DNA of 64,000 bases, taken from the NCBI GenBank assembly GCA_032622095.1, contig CP136069.1, forward strand, positions 163,237,043-163,301,042, written 5' to 3'. The position numbers and the translations under genes are program-made. Within the stretch, counting starts at the first letter, position 1. Each line of letters begins with the position of its first letter. Below the pieces are notes generated by a model, which saw only the letters and a program-made list of their open reading frames with translations, did no database searches and was not told the DNA's origin. This stretch comes from Siphonodentalium dalli. Taxonomy: Eukaryota; Mollusca; Scaphopoda; Gadilida; Siphonodentaliidae. Of the stretch, positions 13,430 to 25,011 are shown one piece after another.

Positions 13430-15190
13430 CTATGTGGCTATGTCCCTACTTCAGCTTACAGCTGGATTATTCAAAATAAAGCCAAAATGGTTTGTGAAAG
13501 AGTTGGGGTGGGCATTATAATGTTGAAATGATTGAAAGATGTATTTTTCAGACTGTGAGCGGAAACCAAGGTCTTTTGTACTTAGGCATTATGGAAGTTG
13601 ATATAAAACCTATTAAAATACTCACATAGCATATTATGTATTAAAGAGGCACAGCAAGAAGATGCGCGAATAAACTGCAACGAAAAGCTGTTGTAAAGCT
13701 AGTTTGCTTGAAGAGACCGGCTGGGACACACCTTCCAAACACAGGGAAAACTCATTATTAATACAGATTAAAACAAAAAGAAAGCCACCCACCACACCTA
13801 TTCAATATTCATGCATATTCCTCTCGAGGCAGGTGACTAAATTAATCATATAAACAATGGTTAAGATCATTACATCTTGCTACTACTTGATGCAGAACTT
13901 CGGCATGTGGAAATTTCATTTATACTTGGAGCCTTGATACAGTGTAATGAACTACTATGAAGCCTGGAAATCTGGAACAGTAAAGGACTATTTTATTCTA
14001 AATTCTGGTATGCTTGAAAAATCATCTTGGATGTAGTAATCTGATTTATATAAGAACCATTCACGAGAGAACCCACACTGTCATTATTGGGAAATATGAT
14101 ATCTCACGTGACTTTCTCGCATTCTGATTGGTTGCAGACTGCTATATTATTTTACGATAGTACCCCATTAGGATACGGCCAAACTTAAACTATACCTTGT
14201 GCGATATTTGTTGCAATATCGGTATATCATTAGATTTATTGGTGAATTGCAATGATCTTACAAATGTCCGATCAAATCTAGCAATTATGTATTTAATAGT
14301 ATGCCCGTTTAGTTGGCAAGCATCCAGTCCTAATTTGGTAATGCCAGTGGACGTTATTTTCTAATTTCCTTTTCCGTTTTAATCGAAGTTAAGCAAGTTA
14401 GCTTCTAAAATTTCGCCAAAATGTCTCTGCTAATGACGTATTTATAGACATGAATCATGAAGAGATGCTGTTAGATGTAACAAATAACATAGCTATGCTC
14501 CCCTGCCATCGTCCAAAGAATGTCGTAAATTGTAAAATCTGTGACCTATTTCCAAAATTCAATGTAAATAACAATGTGACAAAATCAGACTCAGAAATTG
14601 TGTGAGAAATGGCACAAATGTTCGATATAATATAATTAATAATGAATGTCTTGTAGTTGACTATGCCAAAACAGTGGTCCTCGGTGAGGCAAAGTCCTCT
14701 CGGACCACTATTTTGGCATAGTCAACTCAAAGCCATTCATTATTTATATAATAGAAACTGTTGCTCACCAATTCCTACACTACCACGTGTACACTTTACG
14801 AAAATGAGAGATAAATATGCTTTGATAATTTAAATTAAATTAAACTTTTGAAATAGAGACTCTATTGAAAGGTTCTTATGACTCATATCTAGAAAAAAAT
14901 ATTGCCATATTTGCGCAAGCCCAAAAATTTATTGTTTAAACAAAAGGGTTCTGCACATAACAGTTTCTAACTTTTTCAGTAATAGTCACCATATCATTAT
15001 TATCATGAAACTCTAGATTATTATGACACCAGACTCCTACCGACTGACCATTTATAACCATTAAAGATAACTGGATTCGGGGACTGGGATCAGCTCAAAT
15101 GATATGCTATACAACAACAGTAAAGCATTCATGTATCTCGGGCTTGACACAAACTTACTTCGGTGAAATGTGACTTGTTATCAAGCCCAC
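13430..15190 (-). repeat. Inverted, interrupted copy of the A/B repeat unit
   Basis: Read on the minus strand, blocks occur in the same order as at 29.69-30.24 kb and 41.94-43.04 kb. They are a GGGCTTGATAACA start, a GGAATTGGTGAGCAA(C/T) block, an AAGCATACC block, a block near the GGCATGTGGAAATTTCAT site, and the CTTTCACAAACCATTTTG block. It contains extra DNA, including the hairpin at 14636-14745. Confidence 0.6.
14636..14745. repeat. Near-perfect hairpin (~45-bp arms)
   Basis: The left arm contains TTGACTATGCCAAAACAGTG and then GTCC. The right arm begins GGACCAC and ends TTGGCATAGTCAA. Arms continue outward into AATGAATG / CATTCATT. The loop is about 21 bases. The rest of the neighbourhood is AT-rich and non-coding. 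Confidence 0.75.
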
Positions 15191-15226
15191 ATCTATTTTG
15201 GTGCAAAGTCAACCTCGATCCATAGC

Positions 15227-16185
15227 TACGTGTATCTAATTTCACATGAAATTTACTCGGTACTTTCTTTGCATGACATACTACAAGCAATATCAAATTA
15301 TATCTTCTCGGAAATGGCGCACATGAATATCCACTTCTCAATCCGATTTCTCATTGGTACTATATTATTATTTGTTTTCATTATTGTTAACTGGGATGTG
15401 CTCATGAGAAATAAAATAATTTACACACATTACTTATAACATTTTATTATGCACCAAACCTTTATTTTGGCAAAATATATGACAATTATTTCAGATATAG
15501 CCAATACAACTTATATGTCAACCCGCTATAATAATGTAACTCTGACAATTGGTAATTCCTCTGGCACCAAACTTCCAAAGAACTCACGCCACTAAGTCGT
15601 TTCTATAAAATATATACACATGAATAACAATCTGAACAGTCCCCCCGCGCATCCGGCTGTTGCCGAATTGTCCACCCAATAGTCTGCAAATATATACTCT
15701 TGTTTAAACATGTACGTTATCTATACATGTGTGCATGCATGATTTTAACACCTTTATGCATATTTGTGTGACAAAATGCAACCCTATATCTCGAATGATG
15801 TCCTGTGATCGGCGTAATGTACATACTCATTTGATTTTGATATATTCTTTTTGTGTTATTGTTCATTAGTATCATGATTAATTATATAAATTTATTCTGA
15901 GCTCCCGTAAAATGAAGGATTTTAAGGATTATATGTATCTAATTTCACATGAAATTTGCTCTGTACTTTCTTTGCAAAATATACTACAAGCAAAATCATA
16001 TTATATACCTCTCGGAAATGACCCCATGAGCATCCACTTACTTCTGAACCGCTTTCTCATTCATCCATTTATTATATGTTGTATGTATTGTTAACTGGAA
16101 TGTACTCATGAGAAATAAAATATATTGACACACAATACTTATAACATCTTATTATGCAACAAACCTTTATTTTGACGAAATACAA
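15227..16185 (+). repeat. Direct repeat, two ~255-bp copies
   Basis: 15227-15480 and 15931-16185 share TATCTAATTTCACATGAAAT, GTACTTTCTTTGCA, an ACTACAAGCAA block, CTCATGAGAAATAAAAT and an AACCTTTATTTTG block. The ~450 bases between them hold nothing recognisable. No coding potential beyond short chance ORFs. Confidence 0.6.
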
Positions 16186-16866
16186 GTGCAATGCCAAGCA
16201 TGGCATATGCCACCGACGCCCATTTTAAAGAGTGTGCGATTTTAACAGAAACCGTTGACTAAGAAGATAATCAATCGTATGAGTGCATCGTTTAACTTTC
16301 AAATGTCATTCATTATACCAAAATATATTCATATCAAACTGTTGGTATTTGAGTAACAAGTATTGTACCAAGATTGGTGACATATAGCATTCAGAGATTA
16401 GAATGATTGATCATTTATTTACTCTGTTCAATAACAGATTTCTGGTCGTTGGCATGGCGGCTTCTAGTTGGTTTCACATTCCTATCGTATGTGTGAATCG
16501 TTGGCCTCTCGTGACGTCATTGGTTGAGTCGTTGATCTCTAGTTGAGTATTGGCTGTGCCTTCTCATTGGTTCATCAGTGATATGTTGCTCTGAAGTACA
16601 TGCATTCCTGCTTATCTCGTATTTTAAGCCATCTTGGTGCTCGTGTCCTTTTGCACGGGTGTAGCTGCTTTAACTGCTACGGATACGTCTGATGACAGGA
16701 TGATCATTCGACAGCATACTGTCCTTGCTATGAACTTTTGGTTATTGTATACATTTTTCTGTCGTGTCATGCCAAGGGCATTCTTCTTGAGTGATCAGCG
16801 AAGGAGGTACTATCTTCCCAATTCCATGTACAGATTGTTTCAAGTGACCAGCCTGTCCATAGTATT
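16186..16866. other. Unassigned AT-rich DNA, 3' flank of the gypsy remnant
   Basis: No gene is seen. The part near 16440-16640 has repeated (G/C)ATTGGTT-like phrases. It could be a decayed terminal repeat of the adjacent retroelement, but I find no second copy. Confidence 0.3.
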
Positions 16867-17527
16867 TTACTGACCTGCCTCGGGCAATCTATCGAGTGTT
16901 CGGCCGTGCGTTGTATCTGAAGATTCCATATCTAGATTGACCAGCCTGTCCCAACTAACTATCAAGCGATCCCATCTAATGATCCATATGAATGGCACTG
17001 TATTTGTAACTTTGAGTGGCTGCTGCAAATTGTCACATAACTCCCATTTGTCATTGACAGGGAATGCCTCTACTCTGCCATCCAGAAGGCTGATAGAATA
17101 ATGATTACCCGATAAATAGGAAGGGTATGGGCCAGACAGACCCAACCGATCTTAGCAAAAGGGTAAACAGCTATATCTCTTTGCATTTTAGGGGACTGTT
17201 TCTGCACATTTGCTAATGTAGCAGTTGAGTTCCTTGTAGTCTGGGCCAATAATAGTTTGATTTAACTGCATCATGCATCTTGTCTATTCCCAAATGGCCA
17301 TTGTTATCCTGGTATTATTGGATTACATTGATTTGGAGATGTGTGGGTACCCGATGGCAAGGGGTCAGTTCTGCATCAACACTTGAGGTGTAATATAGTA
17401 CCCCATCAATCATCAAGTGTTTGTCATTCTGGGTGTCCTCTCCTTTGTAGAGGGCACCCTTAACTGATGTGATTTCCGCGTCTCTCTTTTGTTCCTCATG
17501 CATATTGAAGTTGGGCTTGTTGAACAA
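16867..17527 (-). pseudogene. Integrase fragment of gypsy element
   Basis: The zinc-binding part shows a GHLGIDKMHDAV stretch followed by NYYWPRLQG. The start of the catalytic core shows GLSGPYPSYLSGNHYSI, equivalent to the family's GPLP...GNxYxL segment, and then a VEAFPV segment. In-frame stops separate them. The later catalytic Asp and Glu segments are not recognisable. Confidence 0.7.
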
Positions 17528-17682
17528 GAGATCAGTAGGCTGATACGCTTACTAATTTGTTTTTTTTACTTGGCAGCTCCTTGTGTGTTACTTTACAGCT
17601 AGCAAAATCCTTAAAATAAATTTTGATGAATTTAATACAACCATCTCTGCATGTGTTTCGGCGAGTGTAGGGTTATTTAGGA

Positions 17683-18245
17683 GATAATCGTACCCTGTTG
17701 AGTTGTACATTCTGCGATTCGAGCATGAAAACAGTTTGTGAACGAGCCGGCTTGCTGGCGTGTTCACAAACTGTTTGCATGCTTGAATCCCAGAATGTAC
17801 AACGAAACAGGGTTTGTTTATCTCCATTGTAATTCAATCTAGCAAGGAATTTGCAAAACAACTGTATAAAAAGTATCATTTAGTCATTTTCATGACACAA
17901 ATCAAGACGTTAATTTTGCCATTGTCACCGTGCACAAATCGTTGGGTTTGTTCATTGCGTTACTCGGAACACTGCTCCGTAACAATTTCCTGTGGGGCGG
18001 GTTGGCTCGTTTTACCATGCTACATTCAGATTTGATGCACGCTGAAGCGGTCGATGAAAGGTATCTATGGACAACAACGCACGGGTGTGCTCGTTTTGCT
18101 ACTTCGTTCTGCGCCGATGAAATTTTACCGTGCTACATTCAGGTTTGATGCACGCTGAAGTGGCCGATGTCGGTGAATCAGAATGCTTGGTTTCAGTGAC
18201 AAATACTCAATTGAATTACAATGTAATTTATATCAACTTCCACTT
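17683..18245. mobile_element. Foldback insertion inside gypsy remnant
   Basis: About 17683-17825 is an imperfect palindrome. GAGATAA opens it and TTATCTC closes it, with paired TTGTACATTCTG / CAGAATGTACAA and ACAGTTTGTGAAC / GTTCACAAACTGT blocks. Downstream a 43-bp block (GCTACATTCAGATTTGATGC) recurs at 18013 and 18127. The family also occurs at 3.4-3.9, 11.15 and 53.1 kb. Confidence 0.65.
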
Positions 18246-18383
18246 CTGCCTTTTCCTGTTTGGTATATGCATTAGGGGTGTTAGACTGATCATGTGTGTA
18301 CATAGATTATTCGGGCCACCTATGTATTCAATGTTACAGTTATATCCAGCTATACCCAAAGCCCACTGTTGGATTCTCTTGTT

Positions 18384-18608
18384 TTACATGGGAGATTTCA
18401 AGATATATTTTAACAGTTTATGGTCTGTTTTTACTGTAAAAGTGGCATTATGCAGGTAATTGTCTAGCCTTTGTAATGCGAAGTGAATTGCATATGCCTC
18501 TATTTTGACAGTCGGCCATCTGGTTTCAGTATCGCCAATGGATTGTGTGAGAGATAATAGATAGGTTCTCCAATGCCATTTTCGCTTAACTGGGTCAGAC
18601 ATGCACAC
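18384..18608 (-). pseudogene. RNase H fragment of gypsy element
   Basis: It contains DTETRWPTVKIEAYAI and a TVKTDHKLLKY motif, both diagnostic of Ty3/gypsy RNase H (family form TETRYPxxExEALAI and TDHKPL). Confidence 0.8.
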
Positions 18609-18743
18609 ATGCAGAGGTTACTTGCATCAGTATACAATGTATATCCGGTATATGTGACACCTGGGTACGTGAGGGTGGGTACTGCTGTCCATTCTTCCTT
18701 TAGTTTGTCAAATGACCTTTGGCAAGCTTAGTCCCATTTGAAT

Positions 18744-19370
18744 TTAGAATACTTTTTGTAAGTTGTAATACAGATTTGGCAATCTGTGAAAAGAGGGGAC
18801 AATTCTATGATAGTAATTACTCATGCCAACAGAAGAAGAAAGCACCTCCTCAACAGCAGTTGTGCGTGTAAGACATCTGATGGCCTTGACCTTGTCATAA
18901 TCAGGTCGGATACCATTGACATCAGTTATTAACATAACTATTGTATTTCTATTTTAATTTCAGCGTATCTTGGCGCAATATTTTGGATATGTTGCAAATG
19001 GGATTCAAATGTTTTACTCTATATTAATATAGCATCGAGGTAATCACCCATTCCAAATACCACTTGAGCCATAAGCTGTTCAAATACCCCCGGGAAATTT
19101 CGGAGTCCGAACGGCATTGAATTAACTCGAATAGGCATCGGTGGCATGCAAAAGCTGTTTTGGTTTGTCTTCCTCTACTACCTGGCACTGCCAATATCCT
19201 GATTTTAAATCAAGAGCCGTAAATGATTCAGGCTTTCCAAGAAGTGCCAAAATGTCATCAATGACTTGAGGTCGATACAACATGGGTCGGGTTATGGGAT
19301 TAAGTTTTCTAAGGTCATTACAAACTCGCTTTGTGCCGTCTTTCAATATCCACAATAACAATTGGTGCAC
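18744..19370 (-). pseudogene. Reverse transcriptase fragment of gypsy element
   Basis: Recognisable family blocks are NDLRKLNPITRP, ALDLKSGYWQ, MPFGLRNFPGVFEQLM, then YLDAIL and SKTFESHLQH. The family active site is Y-x-D-D; here the second Asp is Ala and an in-frame stop follows, so the copy is inactive. The thumb fragment retains VGMSNYYHRIVPSF. Confidence 0.8.
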
Positions 19371-20326
19371 TCCACAGAATGGAACTCGGCCTGATAATGT
19401 TGGCTTTGAGCATATAATTTATGGCAGTATCAACCTGTGGCCAATTATTTGAGACTTGTTATTGGGGGTCATTTCTTGTATATATGCATTTAACCGTGCT
19501 GGTTTGAGTCAACTCAGTGTCTTTTTCAGCAAAGATGTATGATTTGTGTTTCAATATTTGTAAGTGTCTATCGATATTGATCTGGGCATGAAACTTCAGT
19601 AAGATTCAAGTTTTTCTCCACTTTAGAAGGTGCTGATTTTGGGTTGTCTGCCTGATTGGAATTGTTGTACCTATGGACATATACATTGTTGTGCGAATTG
19701 CTGGCCCATTGGATTAGGGATCCCTGTGACAAAGAGTTGACTTCAAGCTCAGTTTCTTTTTTTTTGTATATGACTGATTTTCCGACCACACTGCCTCGCC
19801 ATACATAAAAGGTTTTATTAGTGTTATTTATAAGTAGCACTGGGACTTTATGTCTTTTACCTAGTTCCAAAATTGAGTTCTATTTTCCAGACCCTGTTCT
19901 GATGCCAGGTAACCTTTATTGATTTGGGTCACTTCTACTAATGTTGATTTATGAAGTGCAGCCAACTCTTTCGATTTCCCAATATATGGTGTTGAGAAGT
20001 TTGTGGGACAATCTCAGGAGAGATACTATATGGGCATACACATCAATGACCTTGAGACATCCTAGATAATAATACAGTCTGACCCCTCGCAATGTCAACT
20101 AATCCCTCCCTAAGATCATATTCTGAGTCATATCATTTACAAAGTTATGAGTCAATGTTATTTTGGCCATTTGAAAGTTAGTTCAATACTACCAATCATG
20201 CTACTAATGATTTTCCATTTACTAAGCTGAGATTAATGTGTTTCCAACTTAGTTTTGGTCGAATCTGTAATGCATCATATGAACGTTTGTGAATCAAAGA
20301 TACCACTGTCCACTACTGAGCGATAT

Positions 20327-20556
20327 CTATTTTTACCTATTCTAACTAAACATGAGCTGGGGCTACCTAACATTTATGGTGAACTTCGTCCCATTTGTGG
20401 TCTCAGTGAGAGGACTTCACAATGTTTTTAGTATGTGGATAGGGTCAATATTTGAGGGGATCTGTTTTTACCTATTCTAACTAAACATGAGCTGGAGCTA
20501 CGTACAAAAGTTATGGTGAACTTCCTACCATTTGTGGTCTCAATGGGAAGACTTTC
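20327..20556 (+). repeat. Direct repeat of ~90 bp, two copies
   Basis: TTTTTACCTATTCTAACTAA plus ACATGAGCTGG and CCATTTGTGGTCTCA recur at 20327-20415 and 20461-20556, inside the 5' part of the gypsy remnant. Confidence 0.65.
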
Positions 20557-20709
20557 TAGTTAATTTCGGGCCAAATGATTACCTTGGCAAGCCCCACACT
20601 CAATCACCCTTTGGGGGTTAGTGACTTCCTCAACATAGACCTGTCGTGGGCACGATTGGAGATTAGTGGTCAAGTGATTACTGCTGCCACATATTTCACA
20701 TGCAGTTTT

Positions 20710-20928
20710 TCATGGTTTATTTTCACAACCTGTCCTGAAGTTAAAAACATGTCGGATTCCCATTTCGTGCATCGTGGTTTCGTCTGCCAATTGTAGTGTT
20801 CTTGGCATATCTCTTATTAATTTCATTTTCAAGCTGTCACGTCTTAAAGCATCAATATAAAAACCAATGAGTTGACATTGAACAGCATCTATTCCACCGG
20901 ACTGCTGTGCATAAGCTAAATCAGCCAT
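20710..20928 (-). pseudogene. Gag-like fragment of gypsy element
   Basis: Contains VQCQLIGFYIDALRRDSLKM, similar in type to the capsid C-terminal region of gypsy Gag. No CCHC knuckle is clear. Assignment rests on position upstream of the polymerase region and on the motif. Confidence 0.5.
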
Positions 20929-20930
20929 TT

Positions 20931-22936
20931 CTTAAATATGCTCAGCGAGCACATGGACATTTCCTTTGGGTTTTTGTTTAATTTTCCCGAGCATTGAATT
21001 TACAACCTAAATAAATTTGCAGATTTACATTGAATTTCCGTGGGATATCCAAGTCTGTAAAGGTCGGAATTTCCATGGAATTAAACTTTATAAATTACCA
21101 GGAATTTAGACATTAAAACAACATATAATTTGCGAAAATTATTCAAATTTTGGGATATATGAAATTTCCAATTTCACAAATCCGGATAAATCCTAATAAA
21201 TGTTGTGGAAACTTGCTCAAATTCTAGAATATTTAAATTTCCAATATCACAAATCTGGATATATCCTAATAAATGTATTAGAAACTTTTTAACATGGCAG
21301 TTGCATTCTAAACATATTGATGTGTATATTACCTGCTTAGAATATAAACACATTATAGTACCATGCCAATTAGGTTATAAACATTATGTGTATTTGATGT
21401 GTCGATGTGTTTAAGTTGAAACACATCCAGGCGTTTGTGACGTGTTTACACTTCATAGACTCATGGACACGTTTATAAGGCAAAGCATGTTTATAAAATG
21501 GAATATGTTTATTCATTTCAACATACATACACACATAGAAGGAAACCTATGAAACTGCGTTACGAATCTGACAAGGCAATGAATGGAAGGCCTTATGCAT
21601 TGTTATCCTATTCGGCAAAGTTTTAACATACATCTTGGGCGGAAAAATAATCCAAGAATTTGGTTAACAAGATGGCTTCTAAGTTCCAACATTTTATGTT
21701 TTAACATATGATCCAGAAGCAGTCCAGTACAACAAGTCTAAAATGGGAATAAACACTATGATGCAATACATTCCTTCAAAGAATTTAGTCCAAGAATTGT
21801 TTCCCTTTTAGAACAATACATGTGTGACCACGACTCACAATGTCTAGTGTTGTAATATAATCCCCATAATTCACACTCGCAACACCAGAAACCTGAATAT
21901 CCACTCTACCACATTAACATATTTTGGGATGGAGGATTCACGTGCAGTTACTGAGGACATTGATGAAGCCACACAATTTTATCCGTCATGCCACATATCG
22001 TAACGCCCAGATGCACAGAAAAATACCGACACAACCCACTCACGACTTTTGTGTATATCTGTATTAATCGAATATACACAGAATAACTGTTTCTGCGTGA
22101 TATAGAGGTAGAATTTTATCAAAACGGTCGTAATTGTTTATGCATGCTTCCAGTATAGCTGGTTGTGTGCACTATCCACATGTACAGCCTTTGACATTCA
22201 GCGTGCACGTGTCGTCACATTTCATCTGACCATACAGAGCTTATGGTGATTTTGTTTGTAAAATGTGAATCACAATCACTTCCGATTCATGCATGTGAGC
22301 ACAGTCCCAACGCGTTTGATTTTGCAATATTCCGAAGTTTCCTGTCGATAGTTTTTTTATATTTTTTCTGGTATGATCGAGGTTATATCTGGAAAAAAAG
22401 AGATCAAATAAGTGTTAATAAAAATGAAATACGGTGTAAATGCCTATATGCATGTATTGATACCGACGCAAAGTGGTACGAAATACCGGACACATTCCGT
22501 TATATTATTTAGGGACAAATAAAACGTGTATTCTGAAATAAAGGCATCGATGACCACCTATAGATGTATTTAATACACTTCAATAATTTATATATAAAGA
22601 ACAGTGTATATCGACACTGTTAATTGAACCCATACATGATTATAGCAATTGTAAAATATAAAATCAATTTCATTTTAACAAAGCTCGTATTCCCAGCCAT
22701 GACAGTGTGGAATAGAATCCATACCATGATGCAACATTCTCACTGACTAAACTAGTCTATGGCCCTCTGTGGCTCTAATGCCACATAACAAACCACATCA
22801 GGTAATAATATACAGCCCGTGTTTATCTATCTGGACATGTATTTGCCGCTGGTACCACTAACAATGTCTTTCTATGATAAAATTACAAAATGTCTGACCT
22901 TGGAAGTCAAATTTAATTTATGTAAATGGCTAATTG

Positions 22937-22988
<52 letters not shown>

Positions 22989-23132
22989 TTATATATAGTG
23001 TGTGGTATGTTCTACCTCAATGTCCAAGTGTATGATATTATAGTTTACAATTCAGACAGACTGTTTCTAGAATTACCATAGATAATGATCAATTATTATA
23101 CTGAGACTTTACGTTCTCTGATAATACTTACT
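20931..23132. other. AT-rich DNA without a recognisable gene
   Basis: I see no exon or transposon domain. The only clear landmark is a pure (TA)n microsatellite at about 22938-22982. Short local duplications (CAATATCACAAATC-like, near 21160-21260) are present. Confidence 0.5.
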
Positions 23133-23636
23133 GAAGTGATGGGTATATCTGAAGTGATGGGTATATCTGAAGTGATGGGTATATCTGAAGTGATGGGTAT
23201 ATCTGAAGTGATGGGTATATCTGAAGTGATGGGTATATCTGTAGTGATGGGTATATCTGAAGTGATGGGTATATCTGAAGTGATGGGTATATCTGAAGTG
23301 ATGGGTATATCTGAAGTGATGGGTATATCTGAAGTGATGGGTATATCTGAAGTGATGGGTATATCTGAAGTGATGGGTATATCTGAAGTGATGGGTATAT
23401 CTGAAGTGATGGGTATATCTGACGTGATGGGTATATCTGACGTGATGAGTATATCTGAAGTGATGGGTATATCTGAAGTGATGGGTATATCTGAAGTGAT
23501 GGGTATATCTGAAGTGATGGGTATATCTGAAGTGATGGGTATATCTGAAGTGATGGGTATATCTGACGTGATGGGTATATCTGACGTGATGGGTATATCT
23601 GAAGTGATGGGTATATCTGAAGTGATGGGTATATCT
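23133..23636 (+). repeat. 18-bp minisatellite, 28 copies
   Basis: The unit is GAAGTGATGGGTATATCT. Variants with GAC at the start come as pairs near 23419-23454 and 23563-23598, and one unit begins with GTA. Because 18 is a multiple of 3 and the unit lacks stops in several frames, four frames stay open. The predicted EVMGIS-type peptides are not evidence of a gene. Confidence 0.97.
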
Positions 23637-24379
23637 GAGCTCTTTCCAAATGTCCACACAAAGGCTCGTCATTTCACATTCAAGTTCGGAGAGAAATATA
23701 ACAACGAATGGTTTTAATTTTACATATACTGTAGAAAGGCGGGAGCATATAGAAGCGAAAACTAATAAGGAAGGATGTGTTGATTTTGTCAAGTGTATAA
23801 TTTCAAAAGAGAATGTCAGAACACGTTTTGAACTATTTTCAGTATAACAAAAATTCCAATCAGCGCCTCTTATAAAGAGCGTTATGCCATTTTAAACCCC
23901 AAAACTGTAATTAGAAAGAGCGTCCGCAATTATGATTGTGTTGATATTCGCGATGCCTGTGTCATGTGAATAATGCTGTTTTCTGGTCTTTTGCAGTTTA
24001 CTTTGCATTTTAATATAAAAATTAGCTAAGGAAACTTTGTCAAATGGTGCAATATCGGAAAAGCCATCTTTAAATTATCGGACGTGAACTCCAGTATGCT
24101 TTCGTAAATAAACTTATATATTAACAGTTTCTCGTGTTCATGGCGAGTTCGCTATCCATCGCTATTTAAATGGTGCAGCCAAATTATTGTCAATTTATAA
24201 TGATGTCATTAAAATGTATGTAGTCACATGTGCTACTTCTTTCCAATGAACGAGTATTTGAAAGTGTGATTACAAGTAGGTGTCTACTTCAAAACTATTT
24301 ACAATGAATTGACCCATCCTTTAGATAATCACATATTATTTATACCCGTCCTTATTCAGCTAATATTATATTATTTTAA
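23637..24379. other. AT-rich spacer
   Basis: No recognisable gene, transposon domain or repeat is seen between the minisatellite and the ~170-bp tandem repeat. Confidence 0.4.
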
Positions 24380-24802
24380 GGAGGGAACTCCATTTGACCT
24401 ACCTCCACCCCAGTTCCGCAGTTCAAAATCTGGTTCAGTACTTCTCTCAGATTCTCCCAAACTCAGTTTAACCGACTTTGAACGAAGATAGTCAGGTATG
24501 TTTTGTGCAAATGACTTTATCGATGGGACATAACCAAATACAGGGGGAACACCCTTTGACTGACCTCTACCCCTGTTCAGCAGTTGAAACTCCCGCTCAG
24601 TGCTTTATCTGTAGCAGTGCCGCAGACTCTCCCATATTCAGTTTAAATGAGCTTTAACGAAGATAGTGTGGTATATGTTATGCAAATGACTTGTAGTCGA
24701 TTGGCGATACCCAAATACAGTGAGGGAACACCATTTGAACGACCGCCATACCAGTTCAACAGTTCAAAATCGCGTTCAGAACTTCATCACGATGCGATTA
24801 GA
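24380..24802 (+). repeat. ~170-bp tandem repeat, 2.4 copies
   Basis: Three successive units begin at about 24380, 24544 and 24723. They share GGGAACACC(A/C)TTTGA, CAGCAGTT-like and CTCAGTTTAA-like blocks and an ACGAAGATAGT then CCAAATACAG ending. The third unit is cut short. Confidence 0.65.
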
Positions 24803-25011
24803 AGCCTAAACTGATCTAGCCTGTATTTGTTACATCCCAGTCTATAGTTAACTTATACTGTGGTAGATCGCAAGCATGCAACGATTCAATTTTCTGACGA
24901 GCATTCCAAAGTAGAGAAACATTAAATGTTCTAGTTATGGGGATCATAATGATCAACATAGGTTGATAAATACGCTGACAAACACGCTCAATTAAGTCGC
25001 ACAATATCGTG

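Larger units (their letters stand above)
16867..20930 (-). mobile_element. Decayed Ty3/gypsy retrotransposon
   Basis: Minus-strand fragments occur in Ty3/gypsy order: gag (about 20710-20928), a protease-proximal stretch (19568-19870), reverse transcriptase (about 18960-19370), thumb/connection (18744-18935), RNase H (18384-18608) and integrase (16867-17527). Stops and frameshifts break every domain. A foldback element sits between RNase H and integrase. No long terminal repeats are found, so the copy is probably truncated or its ends have decayed. Confidence 0.8.

Noticed and set aside
23085-23792. EVMGIS / RYTHHF repeat proteins
   Set aside because: An 18-bp tandem repeat leaves four frames open at once; there is no gene context.
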